64,000 nucleotides of DNA. Origin: Sphingopyxis bauzanensis. GTDB lineage: Bacteria > Pseudomonadota > Alphaproteobacteria > Sphingomonadales > Sphingomonadaceae. The notes below the pieces were generated by a model. It saw only the letters and a list, made by a program, of their open reading frames with translations. It did no database searches and was not told the origin of the DNA. Shown piece after piece: positions 34,113-43,818 of this stretch (positions are counted from its first letter, which is position 1; each line of letters begins with the position of its first letter). Location: contig NZ_NISK01000003.1 of NCBI RefSeq assembly GCF_002205675.1, positions 124,001-188,000 on the forward strand. The letters are read 5' to 3'. Both the position numbers and the translations under genes were made by a program.

Positions 34113-36227
34113 ATGCTGACCGGACTTTCCGAAACCTTTGCGGTGCTGGCGCTGGTCGGCTTTTCAGTCGTCGCGTTGTGGTTGCTCGCGCGGCCCACAG
34201 CGCGGATGGCAGTCCTGATGCCCGCCCCGCGACTGTTGACGCTGGCGGCTGCCGCAACTGCGCTGTGGTGCGCGTCGCTGGCGCTGTTCGGGTCGGGCTC
34301 GTCGCAAGCTTCTGTTGTGCAAACGCTGCGCGACCTCGCGATGCTGGGGTGGCTGAACGCGACCTTCTGGACAGCAGCGGCGCCGATGACGCGGCCGCTG
34401 CGCCTGATCCTGCGGATGTTGATGACGATTACTGCGCTGGCACTGGTGCTGGGCGCCGTCGCGCACTGGTACGCCGGAGCGGAAGCGGAGCCGTGGATGG
34501 CGCCGACGCTCATCCTTGCGGCGATGATCGTTGCTGTCGGCGGACTGCTGATCGTCGATAGCGGGGTCCGCCACGCCAGCGCCGGATTGCGGATGCCGGT
34601 GATGGCGGTCGCAGGCGGATTCGCGATGCTGTGGGCGTATGAGCTCAATGTGCAGCTGATCGGTGCGCTGACCGGCAAGCGGGCATCGACGCTGATCGAG
34701 CTGCTGCCCGCGGTCGTGTTGCTCACCCTGCCGACTTATGTCGTCGCAGCGATGGATATCGGGCGCGAGCGGATGCGGTTGTCGCGGACGGCGGCGATGC
34801 GGACGGTGATTTTGCTCGGCGGCGCCGCTTATCTGATCCTGATCGGTCTGACCGGCGCCATCGCGCGGCTCGTCGGGGGCGATTATGCCGTTTTTGCCCA
34901 GGGCGCGTCGCTGGTCGTCGCGCTGGGCGCCGGCGGGCTGCTGATCGTATCGGCGCGGCTGCGTGCGTGGCTGTCGGTGATGATCTCGAAGCATTTTTTC
35001 GAGCATCGCTATGATTATCGCACCGAATGGATGCGATTCACCGCCACGCTGGGGCAGGGCGATGGGGACGAGGATGATCGCAACCTGTATCGCCGCGTTG
35101 CCAAGGCGCTGGCCGAACTGACCGGCAGCCCCGGCGCGCTGCTGATGCTGCCCGGCGCCGCGGGCGGTTTCCGCGTCGCGGAGCAATGGCGTTGGCCAGT
35201 CGATGTCGATGGAGATCAGGCGCTGTCGCTGCGGTCGGCTTTCATGCTGCAGGAGACGCGGCATATCGTCGATCTGGATGCGCAGCGATGCGGCCAGGTG
35301 GGGGAAGGGCAAAGCAATGACGATTTTGCGCTGCCCGACTGGCTGCTCGCCGATCCTCGTGCGTGGGTGGTCGTGCCGATCCTGCATTTCCAGCGCATGA
35401 TCGCCGTCGTCGTGCTGCACCGCCCACCGGTGTCGCGCGCGCTCGACTGGGAAGATCTCGATGTGCTGCGCATCGCGGGGCAGCAGGCGGCAAGCTATCT
35501 GGCCGAATCGCAAAGCCAGGAAGCCTTGTCCGAAGCGCGGCGGTTTGACGAATTCAATCGCCGCTTTGCCTTCATCATTCACGACATCAAAAATCTGGCG
35601 AGCCAGATCGGCCTGCTCGCGCGCAATGCCGAACGCCATGCCGACAAGCCCGAGTTTCGCGCCGACATGGTCGAAACGCTGAAGATTTCGGCGGGGCGAC
35701 TGAGTGACTTGCTGGTCCGGCTGGCTCCGCGCGCGCGCGGCGTCGCGGCGGGGGCGGAGAAGGTTTTGATCGAGCCGATATTGAACGACGTTGCTACAGA
35801 GGCGCGGCCGCGCCGCGCGCTCTTCGTCGGCTGTCAGGCAGGACTGGCGGCGTGGGCCGACGCGGCATCGGTGCGGCAGGTCGTCCAGCATCTGGTCGCC
35901 AATGCGATCGATGCGTCGGCGCCCGATGCGCCGGTTCAAGTGGTGGCGGTGTCCGAACATGGCCGCGCGCGCATCGACGTGATCGATCAAGGCAGCGGCA
36001 TGACGCGCGCGTTCATTCGCGACGAATTGTTCAAACCCTTTGTGTCGACCAAGGACGGTGGTTTTGGCTTGGGCGCCTTCGAAGCGCTCAACATCGCACA
36101 GGCGATCGGCGGTGCGATCGATGTCGACAGCGAACCCGGCAAAGGCAGCAGCTTTACCCTGTGGCTGCCGCTCGCCGACGCACAAACCGACGCCGACACC
36201 CCTATGATGAAAGTAGCATCGCAATGA
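34113..36227 (+). CDS. prsK: PEP-CTERM system histidine kinase PrsK
   Basis: A 704-residue membrane histidine kinase matching the PrsK family. About nine hydrophobic segments fill the first ~300 residues; a GAF-like region follows (~320-480). The kinase core has the phosphoacceptor His in FAFIIHDIKNLASQIGLLAR (~490), the N box in VVQHLVANAIDAS and G boxes in KDGGFGLGAFEA and GKGSSFTLWLP. It should signal to PrsR, whose ATG overlaps its stop (ATGA). The start at 34113 lies 2 bases after the glycosyltransferase stop. Confidence 0.93.
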   Translation: MLTGLSETFAVLALVGFSVVALWLLARPTARMAVLMPAPRLLTLAAAATALWCASLALFGSGSSQASVVQTLRDLAMLGWLNATFWTAAAPMTRPLRLILRMLMTITALALVLGAVAHWYAGAEAEPWMAPTLILAAMIVAVGGLLIVDSGVRHASAGLRMPVMAVAGGFAMLWAYELNVQLIGALTGKRASTLIELLPAVVLLTLPTYVVAAMDIGRERMRLSRTAAMRTVILLGGAAYLILIGLTGAIARLVGGDYAVFAQGASLVVALGAGGLLIVSARLRAWLSVMISKHFFEHRYDYRTEWMRFTATLGQGDGDEDDRNLYRRVAKALAELTGSPGALLMLPGAAGGFRVAEQWRWPVDVDGDQALSLRSAFMLQETRHIVDLDAQRCGQVGEGQSNDDFALPDWLLADPRAWVVVPILHFQRMIAVVVLHRPPVSRALDWEDLDVLRIAGQQAASYLAESQSQEALSEARRFDEFNRRFAFIIHDIKNLASQIGLLARNAERHADKPEFRADMVETLKISAGRLSDLLVRLAPRARGVAAGAEKVLIEPILNDVATEARPRRALFVGCQAGLAAWADAASVRQVVQHLVANAIDASAPDAPVQVVAVSEHGRARIDVIDQGSGMTRAFIRDELFKPFVSTKDGGFGLGAFEALNIAQAIGGAIDVDSEPGKGSSFTLWLPLADAQTDADTPMMKVASQ

Positions 36228-37606
36228 GCGAAAGCGGCGCCAAGATCCGCAAATTGCTGGTAGTCGAGGATGACCCGGGGCTGCAGACGCAGCTCAAATG
36301 GGCGTATGAGGATTATCAGGTGCTGATCGCCGGCGACCATGACGCCGCGATTGAATTGCTGCGCGCCGAGGAACCTGACGTGGTGACGCTCGACCTAGGG
36401 CTGCCACCCGATCCCGACGGGACGCGCGAAGGGTTCCGCACGCTGTCGGCGATCCTGGAGGCAAAGCCCGATACCAAGGTGATCGTCGTGTCGGGGCATG
36501 GCGAACGCGCCAGCGCGCTGGCGGCGATCGCCAGCGGGGCGTGGGACTTTTACCAGAAGCCGATCGACATCGACGAACTGGGGCTGATCGTGCGGCGGGC
36601 GTTCCACGTCCGCGAACTCGAGGTCGAAAATGCCCGGCTGGCGCAGCAAGGGAGCAGCGACAATCGCGTCCTGGGCGGGATGATCACCGGCGCGCCCGAA
36701 ATGCAAAAGGTAGCGCGGACGATTGAGCGCGTCGCCAATCTGGACGTCAGCGTCATGCTGCTCGGCGCCAGCGGCACCGGCAAGGAGTTGCTGGCGCGCG
36801 GGTTGCACGAGGCGAGCGGACGGCGCGACGGTGCGTTTGTCGCGATCAACTGCGCCGCGATCCCTGAAAATCTGCTCGAAAGCGAATTGTTCGGGCATGA
36901 AAAGGGCGCGTTTACCGGTGCAGTCAAAATGACCGAAGGCAAGATCGAGCTGGCGCATGGTGGCACGCTTTTCCTCGACGAAGTCGGCGACATTCCGCTG
37001 CCGCTGCAAGTCAAATTGCTGCGCTTTTTGCAGGAGCGGACGATCGAACGAATCGGCGGGCGCAAGCCGATCGCGGTCGACACTCGCATCGTGTGCGCGA
37101 CGCACCGCGACCTCGACGCAATGATCGCCGAACAGAGCTTTCGCGACGACCTCTATTACCGGCTGGCGGAGATGGTGGTGAAGATCCCGTCGCTCGCCGA
37201 ACGGCCCGGCGACGCGGTGCTGCTGGCGCGCCATTTCCTGCATCAATATGCGCCCGCAATGAACCCGGCAGTGCGCGGCTTTGCGCCCGACGCCTTGCAG
37301 GCTATCGACGACGGGCGCTGGCCCGGCAATGTCCGCGAGCTGGAAAACCGGATCAAGCGCGCGGTGATCATGGCCGACGGCAAGCTGGTGATGAAAGACG
37401 ACCTTGATCTGGCCAAGGGTGGCGGCGGCGATGACGGTGAGGAGGCATGGCTCAATCTGCGCAGCGCGCGCGAGGCCGCCGACCGCGTTGCGATCCGCCG
37501 CGCGATGACGCAGAGCGAGGGCAATATCTCGGCCGCCGCCAAGCTGCTCGGAATCAGCCGTCCGACGCTTTATGATCTGCTCAAGCAATATCGGATGCAG
37601 CCCTGA
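36224..37606 (+). CDS. prsR: PEP-CTERM-box response regulator PrsR (sigma-54 activator)
   Basis: A 460-residue NtrC-type regulator. The receiver domain has VVEDDPGLQ and the phosphoacceptor in [10 protein letters not shown]. The AAA+ domain is intact: Walker [13 protein letters not shown] (~182), GAFTGA in [11 protein letters not shown] (~226), Walker [12 protein letters not shown] (~248) and arginine fingers in [13 protein letters not shown] Fis-type helix-turn-helix closes the protein ([20 protein letters not shown]). It should drive RpoN-dependent transcription of exopolysaccharide and PEP-CTERM genes. It is coupled to prsK by an ATGA overlap and its stop abuts the prsT ATG. Confidence 0.94.
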   Translation: MSESGAKIRKLLVVEDDPGLQTQLKWAYEDYQVLIAGDHDAAIELLRAEEPDVVTLDLGLPPDPDGTREGFRTLSAILEAKPDTKVIVVSGHGERASALAAIASGAWDFYQKPIDIDELGLIVRRAFHVRELEVENARLAQQGSSDNRVLGGMITGAPEMQKVARTIERVANLDVSVMLLGASGTGKELLARGLHEASGRRDGAFVAINCAAIPENLLESELFGHEKGAFTGAVKMTEGKIELAHGGTLFLDEVGDIPLPLQVKLLRFLQERTIERIGGRKPIAVDTRIVCATHRDLDAMIAEQSFRDDLYYRLAEMVVKIPSLAERPGDAVLLARHFLHQYAPAMNPAVRGFAPDALQAIDDGRWPGNVRELENRIKRAVIMADGKLVMKDDLDLAKGGGGDDGEEAWLNLRSAREAADRVAIRRAMTQSEGNISAAAKLLGISRPTLYDLLKQYRMQP

Positions 37607-39451
37607 ATGGGTTTTGGCCGGGTCTGGATTGGCGCGCTGCTGCTGGCGGTGCCGCTAGCGGGGTGTGGCGATGCTGGCTCCGATGCGCCGCGGGCGGCGT
37701 TCGAGGAACGCCGCGCGGAATTGCAGGAGGCGATTGCCGATAATCCGCAGGCGATGGCCGAGCGGGTCGAACTGGCGCGCGTTGCGATTAAGCTGGGCGA
37801 TGGGGTTGGTGCCGAAGCTGCGGTGAACGGCGCGATTAGCGCGGGCGGTAATGTTGCAGCGCTGCGGCCGCTGCTCGCACGCGCGTTTGCGATGCAGGGC
37901 GAGGGGCAGCGCGCGCTGGAAACCATCGATGGGGGTGAGATCATCCCAGAAATGATCGGCGAGGCGGCATGGGTCGCGGGTGACGTCCATCTGTCGAACG
38001 GCGATTTGGGTGCCGCGCGCGATGCCTATGACCGGGCGGTGCGCGAGCTGCCGCGCAATTCGGCGCTGTGGGTCGACGTCGCGCGCTTTCGCGATGCCAA
38101 CGCCGACACTGCGGGCGCGCGCGATGCGGTCGATTATGCGATCGAGCTGGACAAGGCGAACAGCGCGGCGCTGGCGTACAAGGCCAATCTGATCCGCATC
38201 GAGGAAGGGTTGAAGGCGTCGCTGCCCTGGTATGACCGGGCGCTTGCGGCCGATCCCGACAATGCGAGTGCGTTGATCGATCAGGCGGCGACGCTGGGCG
38301 ATCTGGGGCGTTATCGCGATATGCTGGTCGCGCTGCGCCATGCGGCGACGGTGATGCCGGGCGAGCCGCGGATCTATTATCTGCAAGCGATGCTCGCGGC
38401 GCGCGCCGACAATTACCGGCTGGCGCGCAGCCTGCTTCAGCGCACGCGCGGCGCGATCGACGGCGAGCCGGGCTTCATGCTGCTGAGCGCGGTGGTCGAA
38501 CTGGAGCTGGGCGGCGAGGCGGTGGCGGCGACCTGGGCCGACCGGCTGCTCGTTGAACAGCCCTATAATTTCACTGCGCGGCGCATATTGGCGGCGGCCA
38601 ACTGGGCCGATGGCGACGCCGATGGCGCTATCGAGGCTTTGCTGCCCATCGTCGACCGCCCCGACGCCGATAGCTGGTCGTTGTTGCTCGCGGCGCGGGC
38701 GGCGAGCGAATTGGACCGGCGCGGCGAGGCTGCCGACTATCTAGCGCGCGCGGCGATATTAACGCGCGGTGAGGCAGCGCCGTTTGCGGCGAATGATGAT
38801 TATGGCGTGCTCACTCAGGCGGCCGATGCCGAGCCGCTGAACCCGGGGGTGGCGATTCCGGCGATTGCCGGCGACATATCGCGCGGCAACAGCGACCGCG
38901 CCGTCGCGCGCGCGGCGCGGCTGCGCGACGCCAATCGCCGGGTGGCCGACGCGCATATCCTGCTGGGTGATGCGGCGCTGGCGGGCGGGCGTTTCGATCT
39001 GGCGGTGCAGGCGTATCGCGCCGCGCGCGACCTGGATGCCAGTGAGCGTTCGACGCTGCGGCTGGCCAATGCGCTGTTCCGCGCGGGAGATGCGGCGGGG
39101 TCGGGCGCCGCGATTCTGGCGCTGCGCGACAGCCAGCCGTCAAGCATCGCCGCCGACCGGCTCGCCGGGCACCTGGCGATGGACCTGGCGCATTGGGACG
39201 AGGCGATTGGGCATTTCGAGCGCGTGCGCGCGCGCATCGGCGACCGCGACGTGGTGATCCTTCGCGATCTGGCCCAGGCGTGGGCCGCGAAGGGCGACGA
39301 TGTCCGCGCGTTGGCGTTGATCGACCGGGCGTATCGATTGCAGCCGCTGAACGCGGGGATCATGCGGATGTATGCTAACCTGCTGGCGAAGCGCGGCAAT
39401 CGGCAGGCGGCGGCGGATTTGCGCGACAAGGCGGCGCAGATTGGGCGTTAG
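37607..39451 (+). CDS. prsT: PEP-CTERM system TPR-repeat lipoprotein PrsT
   Basis: A 614-residue protein made mostly of tetratricopeptide-like helical pairs. It starts with a lipoprotein signal peptide (LLLAVPLAGCGDAG, Cys ~22) and then TPR-like units such as GDLGAARDAYDRAVRELPRN and ALALIDRAYRLQPLNAGIMR. PrsT proteins accompany PrsK/PrsR in exosortase systems and are thought to act in export or assembly of polysaccharide in the envelope. The ATG immediately follows the prsR stop. It ends the operon; no exosortase gene follows, unlike many such loci. Confidence 0.9.
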   Translation: MGFGRVWIGALLLAVPLAGCGDAGSDAPRAAFEERRAELQEAIADNPQAMAERVELARVAIKLGDGVGAEAAVNGAISAGGNVAALRPLLARAFAMQGEGQRALETIDGGEIIPEMIGEAAWVAGDVHLSNGDLGAARDAYDRAVRELPRNSALWVDVARFRDANADTAGARDAVDYAIELDKANSAALAYKANLIRIEEGLKASLPWYDRALAADPDNASALIDQAATLGDLGRYRDMLVALRHAATVMPGEPRIYYLQAMLAARADNYRLARSLLQRTRGAIDGEPGFMLLSAVVELELGGEAVAATWADRLLVEQPYNFTARRILAAANWADGDADGAIEALLPIVDRPDADSWSLLLAARAASELDRRGEAADYLARAAILTRGEAAPFAANDDYGVLTQAADAEPLNPGVAIPAIAGDISRGNSDRAVARAARLRDANRRVADAHILLGDAALAGGRFDLAVQAYRAARDLDASERSTLRLANALFRAGDAAGSGAAILALRDSQPSSIAADRLAGHLAMDLAHWDEAIGHFERVRARIGDRDVVILRDLAQAWAAKGDDVRALALIDRAYRLQPLNAGIMRMYANLLAKRGNRQAAADLRDKAAQIGR

Positions 39452-39510
39452 GACCGATGGTGGGTGAGGACCAACTGCGGACGATAGTCGTCAAGCCGAA
39501 CTTATAACCC

Positions 39511-39587
39511 CGTTCGTGTCGAGCGAAGTCGAGACACACTTGGGAAGCACCAGCCTTCGCGTGTCTCGACTTCGCTCGACACGAACG
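39511..39587. repeat. palindromic repeat GTTCGTGTCGAGCGAAGTCG family, copy 3
   Basis: Perfect inverted 27-bp arms (39511-39537 and 39561-39587) around a 23-bp spacer, between prsT and the convergent GntR gene. Confidence 0.92.
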
Positions 39588-39632
39588 GAAATAGAGGACG
39601 GATTCGAAACCACCCCTATGCGGAGAAAAGGT

Positions 39633-39980
39633 TCAGGCCTCGGTCAAATCCAGCAAGGTCCGCGCATCGAGCCCGATGCGGCGCATCTGGTCGGCGACGG
39701 GGGGCCAGACGTTGGTCAGGAAATCTTCGCGCATCAGGGTGCGCAGCCGTTCGGTGGCGCCTTCAGCGACGAACATGCCGACGCCGCGTTTTACGGTGAC
39801 TAGTCCTTCGTCTTGAAAGGTCTGATACGCCTTAGCGACGGTCAACGGATTGGCGCCTTCCTCGGCCGCGAGCGAGCGCACCGACGGGAGCATGTCGCCG
39901 TCGCGAAAACTGCCGTCGAGAATGGCGTTGGCGATGACATCGCGCAGACGCTGATATACGGGTTTGGATTGATCGAGCAT
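39633..39980 (-). CDS. GntR family regulator, YtrA subfamily
   Basis: A 115-residue regulator with a winged helix at residues ~8-75 (PVYQRLRDVIANAI, LPSVRSLAAEEGANPLTVAKAY, KRGVGMFV) and only a short C-terminal helix region, typical of the YtrA subfamily. Such proteins usually sit in front of an ABC transporter operon that they repress, but no ABC transporter is adjacent here, so its target is unknown. Confidence 0.9.
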   Translation of the reverse strand: MLDQSKPVYQRLRDVIANAILDGSFRDGDMLPSVRSLAAEEGANPLTVAKAYQTFQDEGLVTVKRGVGMFVAEGATERLRTLMREDFLTNVWPPVADQMRRIGLDARTLLDLTEA

Positions 39981-40051
39981 GCCGCCTTAATGCCATAAGA
40001 CAGCAGCACAGTCAAATGCCGGTTATTACAACGTTGGTTCCCGGCGCGTAA

Positions 40052-40642
40052 CTAAATTTCCCAAGCTTGAACAACGTCGTCATATTCAGGGCGTGGACGC
40101 TCGTCGAGCTCACGTGCGGGGGAGCCGAGGAAGAAATAGCCGACGATCGTATCGCCGTCCTGCGCGCCAAACGCCGCGGCGACGTCGGGGCTATAAGCGG
40201 CCCAGCCGGTCAGCCAGCTGCCGACGAAGCCATGGGCATGCGCGGCGTGGAGCAGGTTCATGCCGACCGCGCCCGCCGACATCTGTTGCTCCCACACCGG
40301 GATCTTGCTGCCTGCAACGGGAGTCGAGACGAGGACGAGCAAGGTCGGTGCCTGATGCGCGAACTGGTCGAGCGCCGACAGGTCGAGCCCGGCGGCGCCG
40401 GGGTTTTCCCGCACCCACGCGCTTTTGAGCAGCGCCGCGAGCGCGTCGCGCTGATCGGCGGCGACGGTGACGATGCGCCAGGGGGCGAGCTTGCCATGGT
40501 CGGGAGTGCGCAGCGCCAGCGCGATGATCTCGCGCAATGCGGCGACATCGGGGCCGGGGGCGATCATATCGCGCGGCTTGCCCGAGCGGCGAGTGGCGAG
40601 GTGGGTGCGGAGCGAAGTGGTGTCGTTGAACATCCCGTTCAT
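40052..40642 (-). CDS. nitroreductase family protein
   Basis: A 196-residue FMN-dependent oxidoreductase of the nitroreductase superfamily, resembling the RutE/YdjA group. The FMN-phosphate motif RRSGKPRDMI (~18), the active-site region ALRTPDHGKLAPWRI and the C-terminal GYFFLGSPA are visible. Members reduce nitro compounds or quinones with NAD(P)H; the substrate is unknown. The start is MNGMFND at 40642, with MFNDTTS three codons later as an alternative. It is divergent from the POT transporter, with a strong palindrome between them. Confidence 0.9.
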   Translation of the reverse strand: MNGMFNDTTSLRTHLATRRSGKPRDMIAPGPDVAALREIIALALRTPDHGKLAPWRIVTVAADQRDALAALLKSAWVRENPGAAGLDLSALDQFAHQAPTLLVLVSTPVAGSKIPVWEQQMSAGAVGMNLLHAAHAHGFVGSWLTGWAAYSPDVAAAFGAQDGDTIVGYFFLGSPARELDERPRPEYDDVVQAWEI

Positions 40643-40669
40643 GTGGTCTTTTCCTTTGCATCACGCAAG

Positions 40670-40690
40670 TGTTGCGAATCGTTCGCAACA
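40670..40690. promoter_or_regulatory. perfect 9-bp-arm palindrome, Fur-like operator candidate
   Basis: TGTTGCGAA-TCG-TTCGCAACA (two 9-bp arms, 3-bp centre) lies 28 bases before the nitroreductase start and ~130 bases before the POT transporter. The GCGAAT-N-GTTCGC core resembles Fur-type boxes of some alphaproteobacteria, but other regulators use similar symmetry. It is outside any repeat family seen here. Confidence 0.55.
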
Positions 40691-40821
40691 TAAATTGGCC
40701 CAACTCAACCAGTTTCACACGCAATTAGATTCTTCCCTTACGCAATTTTCGCGTTAGGTTGCCGCACAACCGGGCCGCACCGACGGCACCCAAACCAACA
40801 ATATCCAGGGAAAAGTCGCAC

Positions 40822-42405
40822 ATGACCAAAGCCTATGCCCAGCCGGGAGATGCCGCAGGAACCTTCCTCGGTCATCCCAAGGGCCTGTTCGTCCTGTTTT
40901 TTGCCGAAATGTGGGAGCGGTTTTCCTATTACGGAATGCGCGCCCTCCTGATCTTTTACCTGACCAAGCATTGGTTGTTTTCGGACGGCGAATCGGGCGT
41001 CATTTATGGTGCCTATACCGCGCTCGTTTACATCACCCCGGTGCTCGGCGGCTATCTGGCGGACAAATGGCTGGGGCAGCGAAAGGCGGTGCTGTACGGC
41101 GCGGTGCTGCTGACATTCGGTCACTTCATCATGGGATTTGAGGGCAATGGCGGACAAGATCCGGCCAGTCTGAATATCTTCTGGCTGGCGCTGGCCTTCA
41201 TCATCGTCGGGTCGGGCTTCCTGAAAGCCAATATCTCGGTGATCGTCGGCCAGCTGTATCCGCGCACCGACGTGCGCCGCGATGGTGCCTACACGATCTT
41301 CTATATGGGGATTAACCTCGGCGCCTTCCTCGGCGCGCTACTCTGCGGATATCTGGGCGAAACCTATGGCTGGGCCTATGGCTTCGGCGCTGCGGGGGTC
41401 GGCATGTTGCTCGGCCTGATTGTCTTCATTCTGGGCAAGCCGCTGCTGCTCGGCCGCGGCGAAGCGCCCGATCCCGTCAAGCTGGCATCGCCGGTGATGG
41501 GGATCAAGCTGGAATGGCTGATCTATCTCGTCGGCCTCGTCGCTGTCGGCCTGTGCTGGTGGATGGTGCAGAATCAGGGCGTGGTCGGCACGTTGCTGGG
41601 CGTCGCCGGTGCTGCGCTGGTCGCATATGTGATCTTTACCGCCGTCGTGAAGCTGCCGCGCGAAGATCGCGACCGCATCTTTGCCGCGATGTTCCTGATC
41701 CTGGGTTCGATCCTGTTCTGGGCCTTGTTCGAACAGGCGGGTTCGTCGCTGAACCTGTTCACCGATCGTTACGTCGATCGCGCGGGTGTACCGGCATCGG
41801 TGTTCCAGTCGCTCAACGCCGGTTACATCGTGCTGCTCGCGCCGCTGTTCGCCGCGCTGTGGACCTGGCTGGGCCGCCGCAACATGGAGCCTTCGGCGCC
41901 TGCGAAGTTCGGCCTTGCCATGCTCCAGCTCGGCCTTGGCTTCCTCGTCCTTAAATGGGGCGCCGAAGCGGTTGGTATCGGGGCGGCAACGCCGGTACTG
42001 TTCATCTTCCTGATCTATTTGCTCCACACGACCGGCGAGCTTTGCCTGTCGCCGGTGGGCCTCAGCGCGATGAACCGGCTGGCCCCGGCGCATATGGCGT
42101 CGCTGATCATGGGTACCTGGTTCTTCGCATCGGCCACCGGCAATTTCGCCGCGGGTCTGATCGCGTCGGCGACGGGGTCTGAAAAGGCGAGCGGTGAGGG
42201 CGCGGGCAAGCAGCTGGTGCTCGACGTCTATCAAACCATCGGCTTGTGGGCGATCGGATTTGGCGTGCTGGTCATTCTGGTGTCGCCGCTGATCAAAAAG
42301 CTGATGCACCTCGACACGCTGCGCGATGCCGATGAATTGGCCGGCCAAGGCGAGATCGGCGAACCGCAGGCGGCGGGCATCCATCCCGAACCCAAGGGAG
42401 CGTAA
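40822..42405 (+). CDS. POT family proton-dependent oligopeptide transporter
   Basis: A 527-residue inner-membrane di/tripeptide:H+ symporter of the POT/PTR2 family. The N-terminal signature is EMWERFSYYGMRALLIFYL (~31-49), with the ExxER-type motif; the second signature GTGFLKANIS-like GSGFLKANISVIVG (~130) and FYMGINLGAFLGALLCG follow. About fourteen helices are predicted, with the bacterial two-helix insertion. The ATG at 40822 follows CAGGGAAAAG. It is followed after 3 bases by two amidohydrolase genes, which may process the imported peptides or deliver products to it. Confidence 0.95.
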   Translation: MTKAYAQPGDAAGTFLGHPKGLFVLFFAEMWERFSYYGMRALLIFYLTKHWLFSDGESGVIYGAYTALVYITPVLGGYLADKWLGQRKAVLYGAVLLTFGHFIMGFEGNGGQDPASLNIFWLALAFIIVGSGFLKANISVIVGQLYPRTDVRRDGAYTIFYMGINLGAFLGALLCGYLGETYGWAYGFGAAGVGMLLGLIVFILGKPLLLGRGEAPDPVKLASPVMGIKLEWLIYLVGLVAVGLCWWMVQNQGVVGTLLGVAGAALVAYVIFTAVVKLPREDRDRIFAAMFLILGSILFWALFEQAGSSLNLFTDRYVDRAGVPASVFQSLNAGYIVLLAPLFAALWTWLGRRNMEPSAPAKFGLAMLQLGLGFLVLKWGAEAVGIGAATPVLFIFLIYLLHTTGELCLSPVGLSAMNRLAPAHMASLIMGTWFFASATGNFAAGLIASATGSEKASGEGAGKQLVLDVYQTIGLWAIGFGVLVILVSPLIKKLMHLDTLRDADELAGQGEIGEPQAAGIHPEPKGA

Positions 42406-42408
42406 TCC

Positions 42409-43818
42409 ATGATCCGCGGTGTGAAGGGCAGCCTGCTGGCTGCGGTGTCGCTGGCGCTTGTCGGCTGCGCGGCGAGCGGCGGCGAGGCGAAATCGGCGAG
42501 CGACAAGCCCGCTGCCGCCGAAAAGCCGGTCAAGTTCAACAAGGATCCCTATCCGTCGACCTACCGCCCCTATGGCGGGCGGCCAACGGCGGTGCGCGGC
42601 GTGACGATCTTTGACGGCGAAGGCGGGCGGATCGACAATGGCGTCGTGCTGTTTGCGGGCGGCAAGGTCGAGGCGGTCGGCAGCGCCGACACCGCGATCC
42701 CCGCCGATTATGACGTGATCGACGGGACCGGCAAGTTCGTCACCCCGGGGGTGATCGATATTCACAGCCATCTCGGTGATTATCCCTCGCCGAGCGTCGA
42801 GGCGCATTCGGACGGCAACGAAGCGACGTCGCCGACGACCCCTGAAGTCTGGTCCGAACATAGCGTCTGGCCGCAGGATCCGGGGTTCAGCCGCGCGCTT
42901 GTCAATGGCGGCGTGACGGCGTTGCAGGTGTTGCCGGGCAGCGCGAACTTGATGGGCGGGCGCTCGATCACGCTGAAGAATGTGCCGTCGCGCACGGTGC
43001 AGGGAATGAAGTTCCCCGGCGCACCTTATGGCCTGAAAATGGCGTGCGGCGAGAATCCGAAGCGTGTCTATGGCGGCAAGGGACGGATGCCGTCGACCCG
43101 CATGGGCAATTTCGCGGTCAACCGCGCCACATGGCAAAAGGCGGCAGCGTACAAGAAGAAGATGGACGACGGGAAAGCCGTCGACCGCGATCTGGGAATG
43201 GAAACGCTCGCCGGGGTGCTGGCGGGCGAAATCCTGCTCCACAACCACTGCTACCGCGCCGACGAAATGGCGCTGGTGATCGATATGTCGAAGGAGTTCG
43301 GCTACAAGGTATCGACCTTTCACCACGCGGTCGAAAGCTACAAGATCGCCGACATCCTTGCCAAAGAGGGCATTTGTTCGGCGATGTGGGCCGACTGGTG
43401 GGGCTTCAAGATGGAAGCCTATGACAGCGTGAACGAGAATATCCCGCTGGTGTACAAGGCCGGTGCCTGCACGATCGTCCATTCAGACGATGCCAACCAG
43501 ATCCAGCGCCTGAATCAGGAAGCGGCGAAAGCGCGCGCTGCGGGGCGCCGCATGGGGATCGACGTCAGCGACGAAGTGGCGTGGACTTGGCTGTCGTACA
43601 ACCCGGCGAAGGCGCTGGGGATCGGCGACAAGACGGGCAGTCTGAAGCCGGGCAAGATGGCCGACGTGGTGCTGTGGAACGGCAATCCGTTCAGCGCCTA
43701 TACGCGGCCCGAGAAGGTGTGGGTCGATGGCGCGTTGATGTTCGATGCGATGGATCCCAAGCGCCGTCCGGTGAGCGATTTCGAGCTGGGCCAGCCCGGC
43801 GAGGGAGATGTGAAATGA
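42409..43818 (+). CDS. amidohydrolase family lipoprotein (metal site intact)
   Basis: A 469-residue predicted lipoprotein (AAVSLALVGCAAS, Cys ~20) with an amidohydrolase fold. The HxH motif is VTPGVIDIHSHLGDYP (~122), with further ligands in ILLHNHCYRADEM (~285), STFHHAVESYK and TIVHSDDANQ. The C-terminal block has DKTGSLKPGKMADVVLWNGNPF. Relatives are annotated as imidazolonepropionase-like or prolidase-like; the substrate is unknown. It lies 3 bases after the POT transporter and overlaps the next amidohydrolase (ATGA), forming a three-gene operon. Confidence 0.92.
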   Translation: MIRGVKGSLLAAVSLALVGCAASGGEAKSASDKPAAAEKPVKFNKDPYPSTYRPYGGRPTAVRGVTIFDGEGGRIDNGVVLFAGGKVEAVGSADTAIPADYDVIDGTGKFVTPGVIDIHSHLGDYPSPSVEAHSDGNEATSPTTPEVWSEHSVWPQDPGFSRALVNGGVTALQVLPGSANLMGGRSITLKNVPSRTVQGMKFPGAPYGLKMACGENPKRVYGGKGRMPSTRMGNFAVNRATWQKAAAYKKKMDDGKAVDRDLGMETLAGVLAGEILLHNHCYRADEMALVIDMSKEFGYKVSTFHHAVESYKIADILAKEGICSAMWADWWGFKMEAYDSVNENIPLVYKAGACTIVHSDDANQIQRLNQEAAKARAAGRRMGIDVSDEVAWTWLSYNPAKALGIGDKTGSLKPGKMADVVLWNGNPFSAYTRPEKVWVDGALMFDAMDPKRRPVSDFELGQPGEGDVK

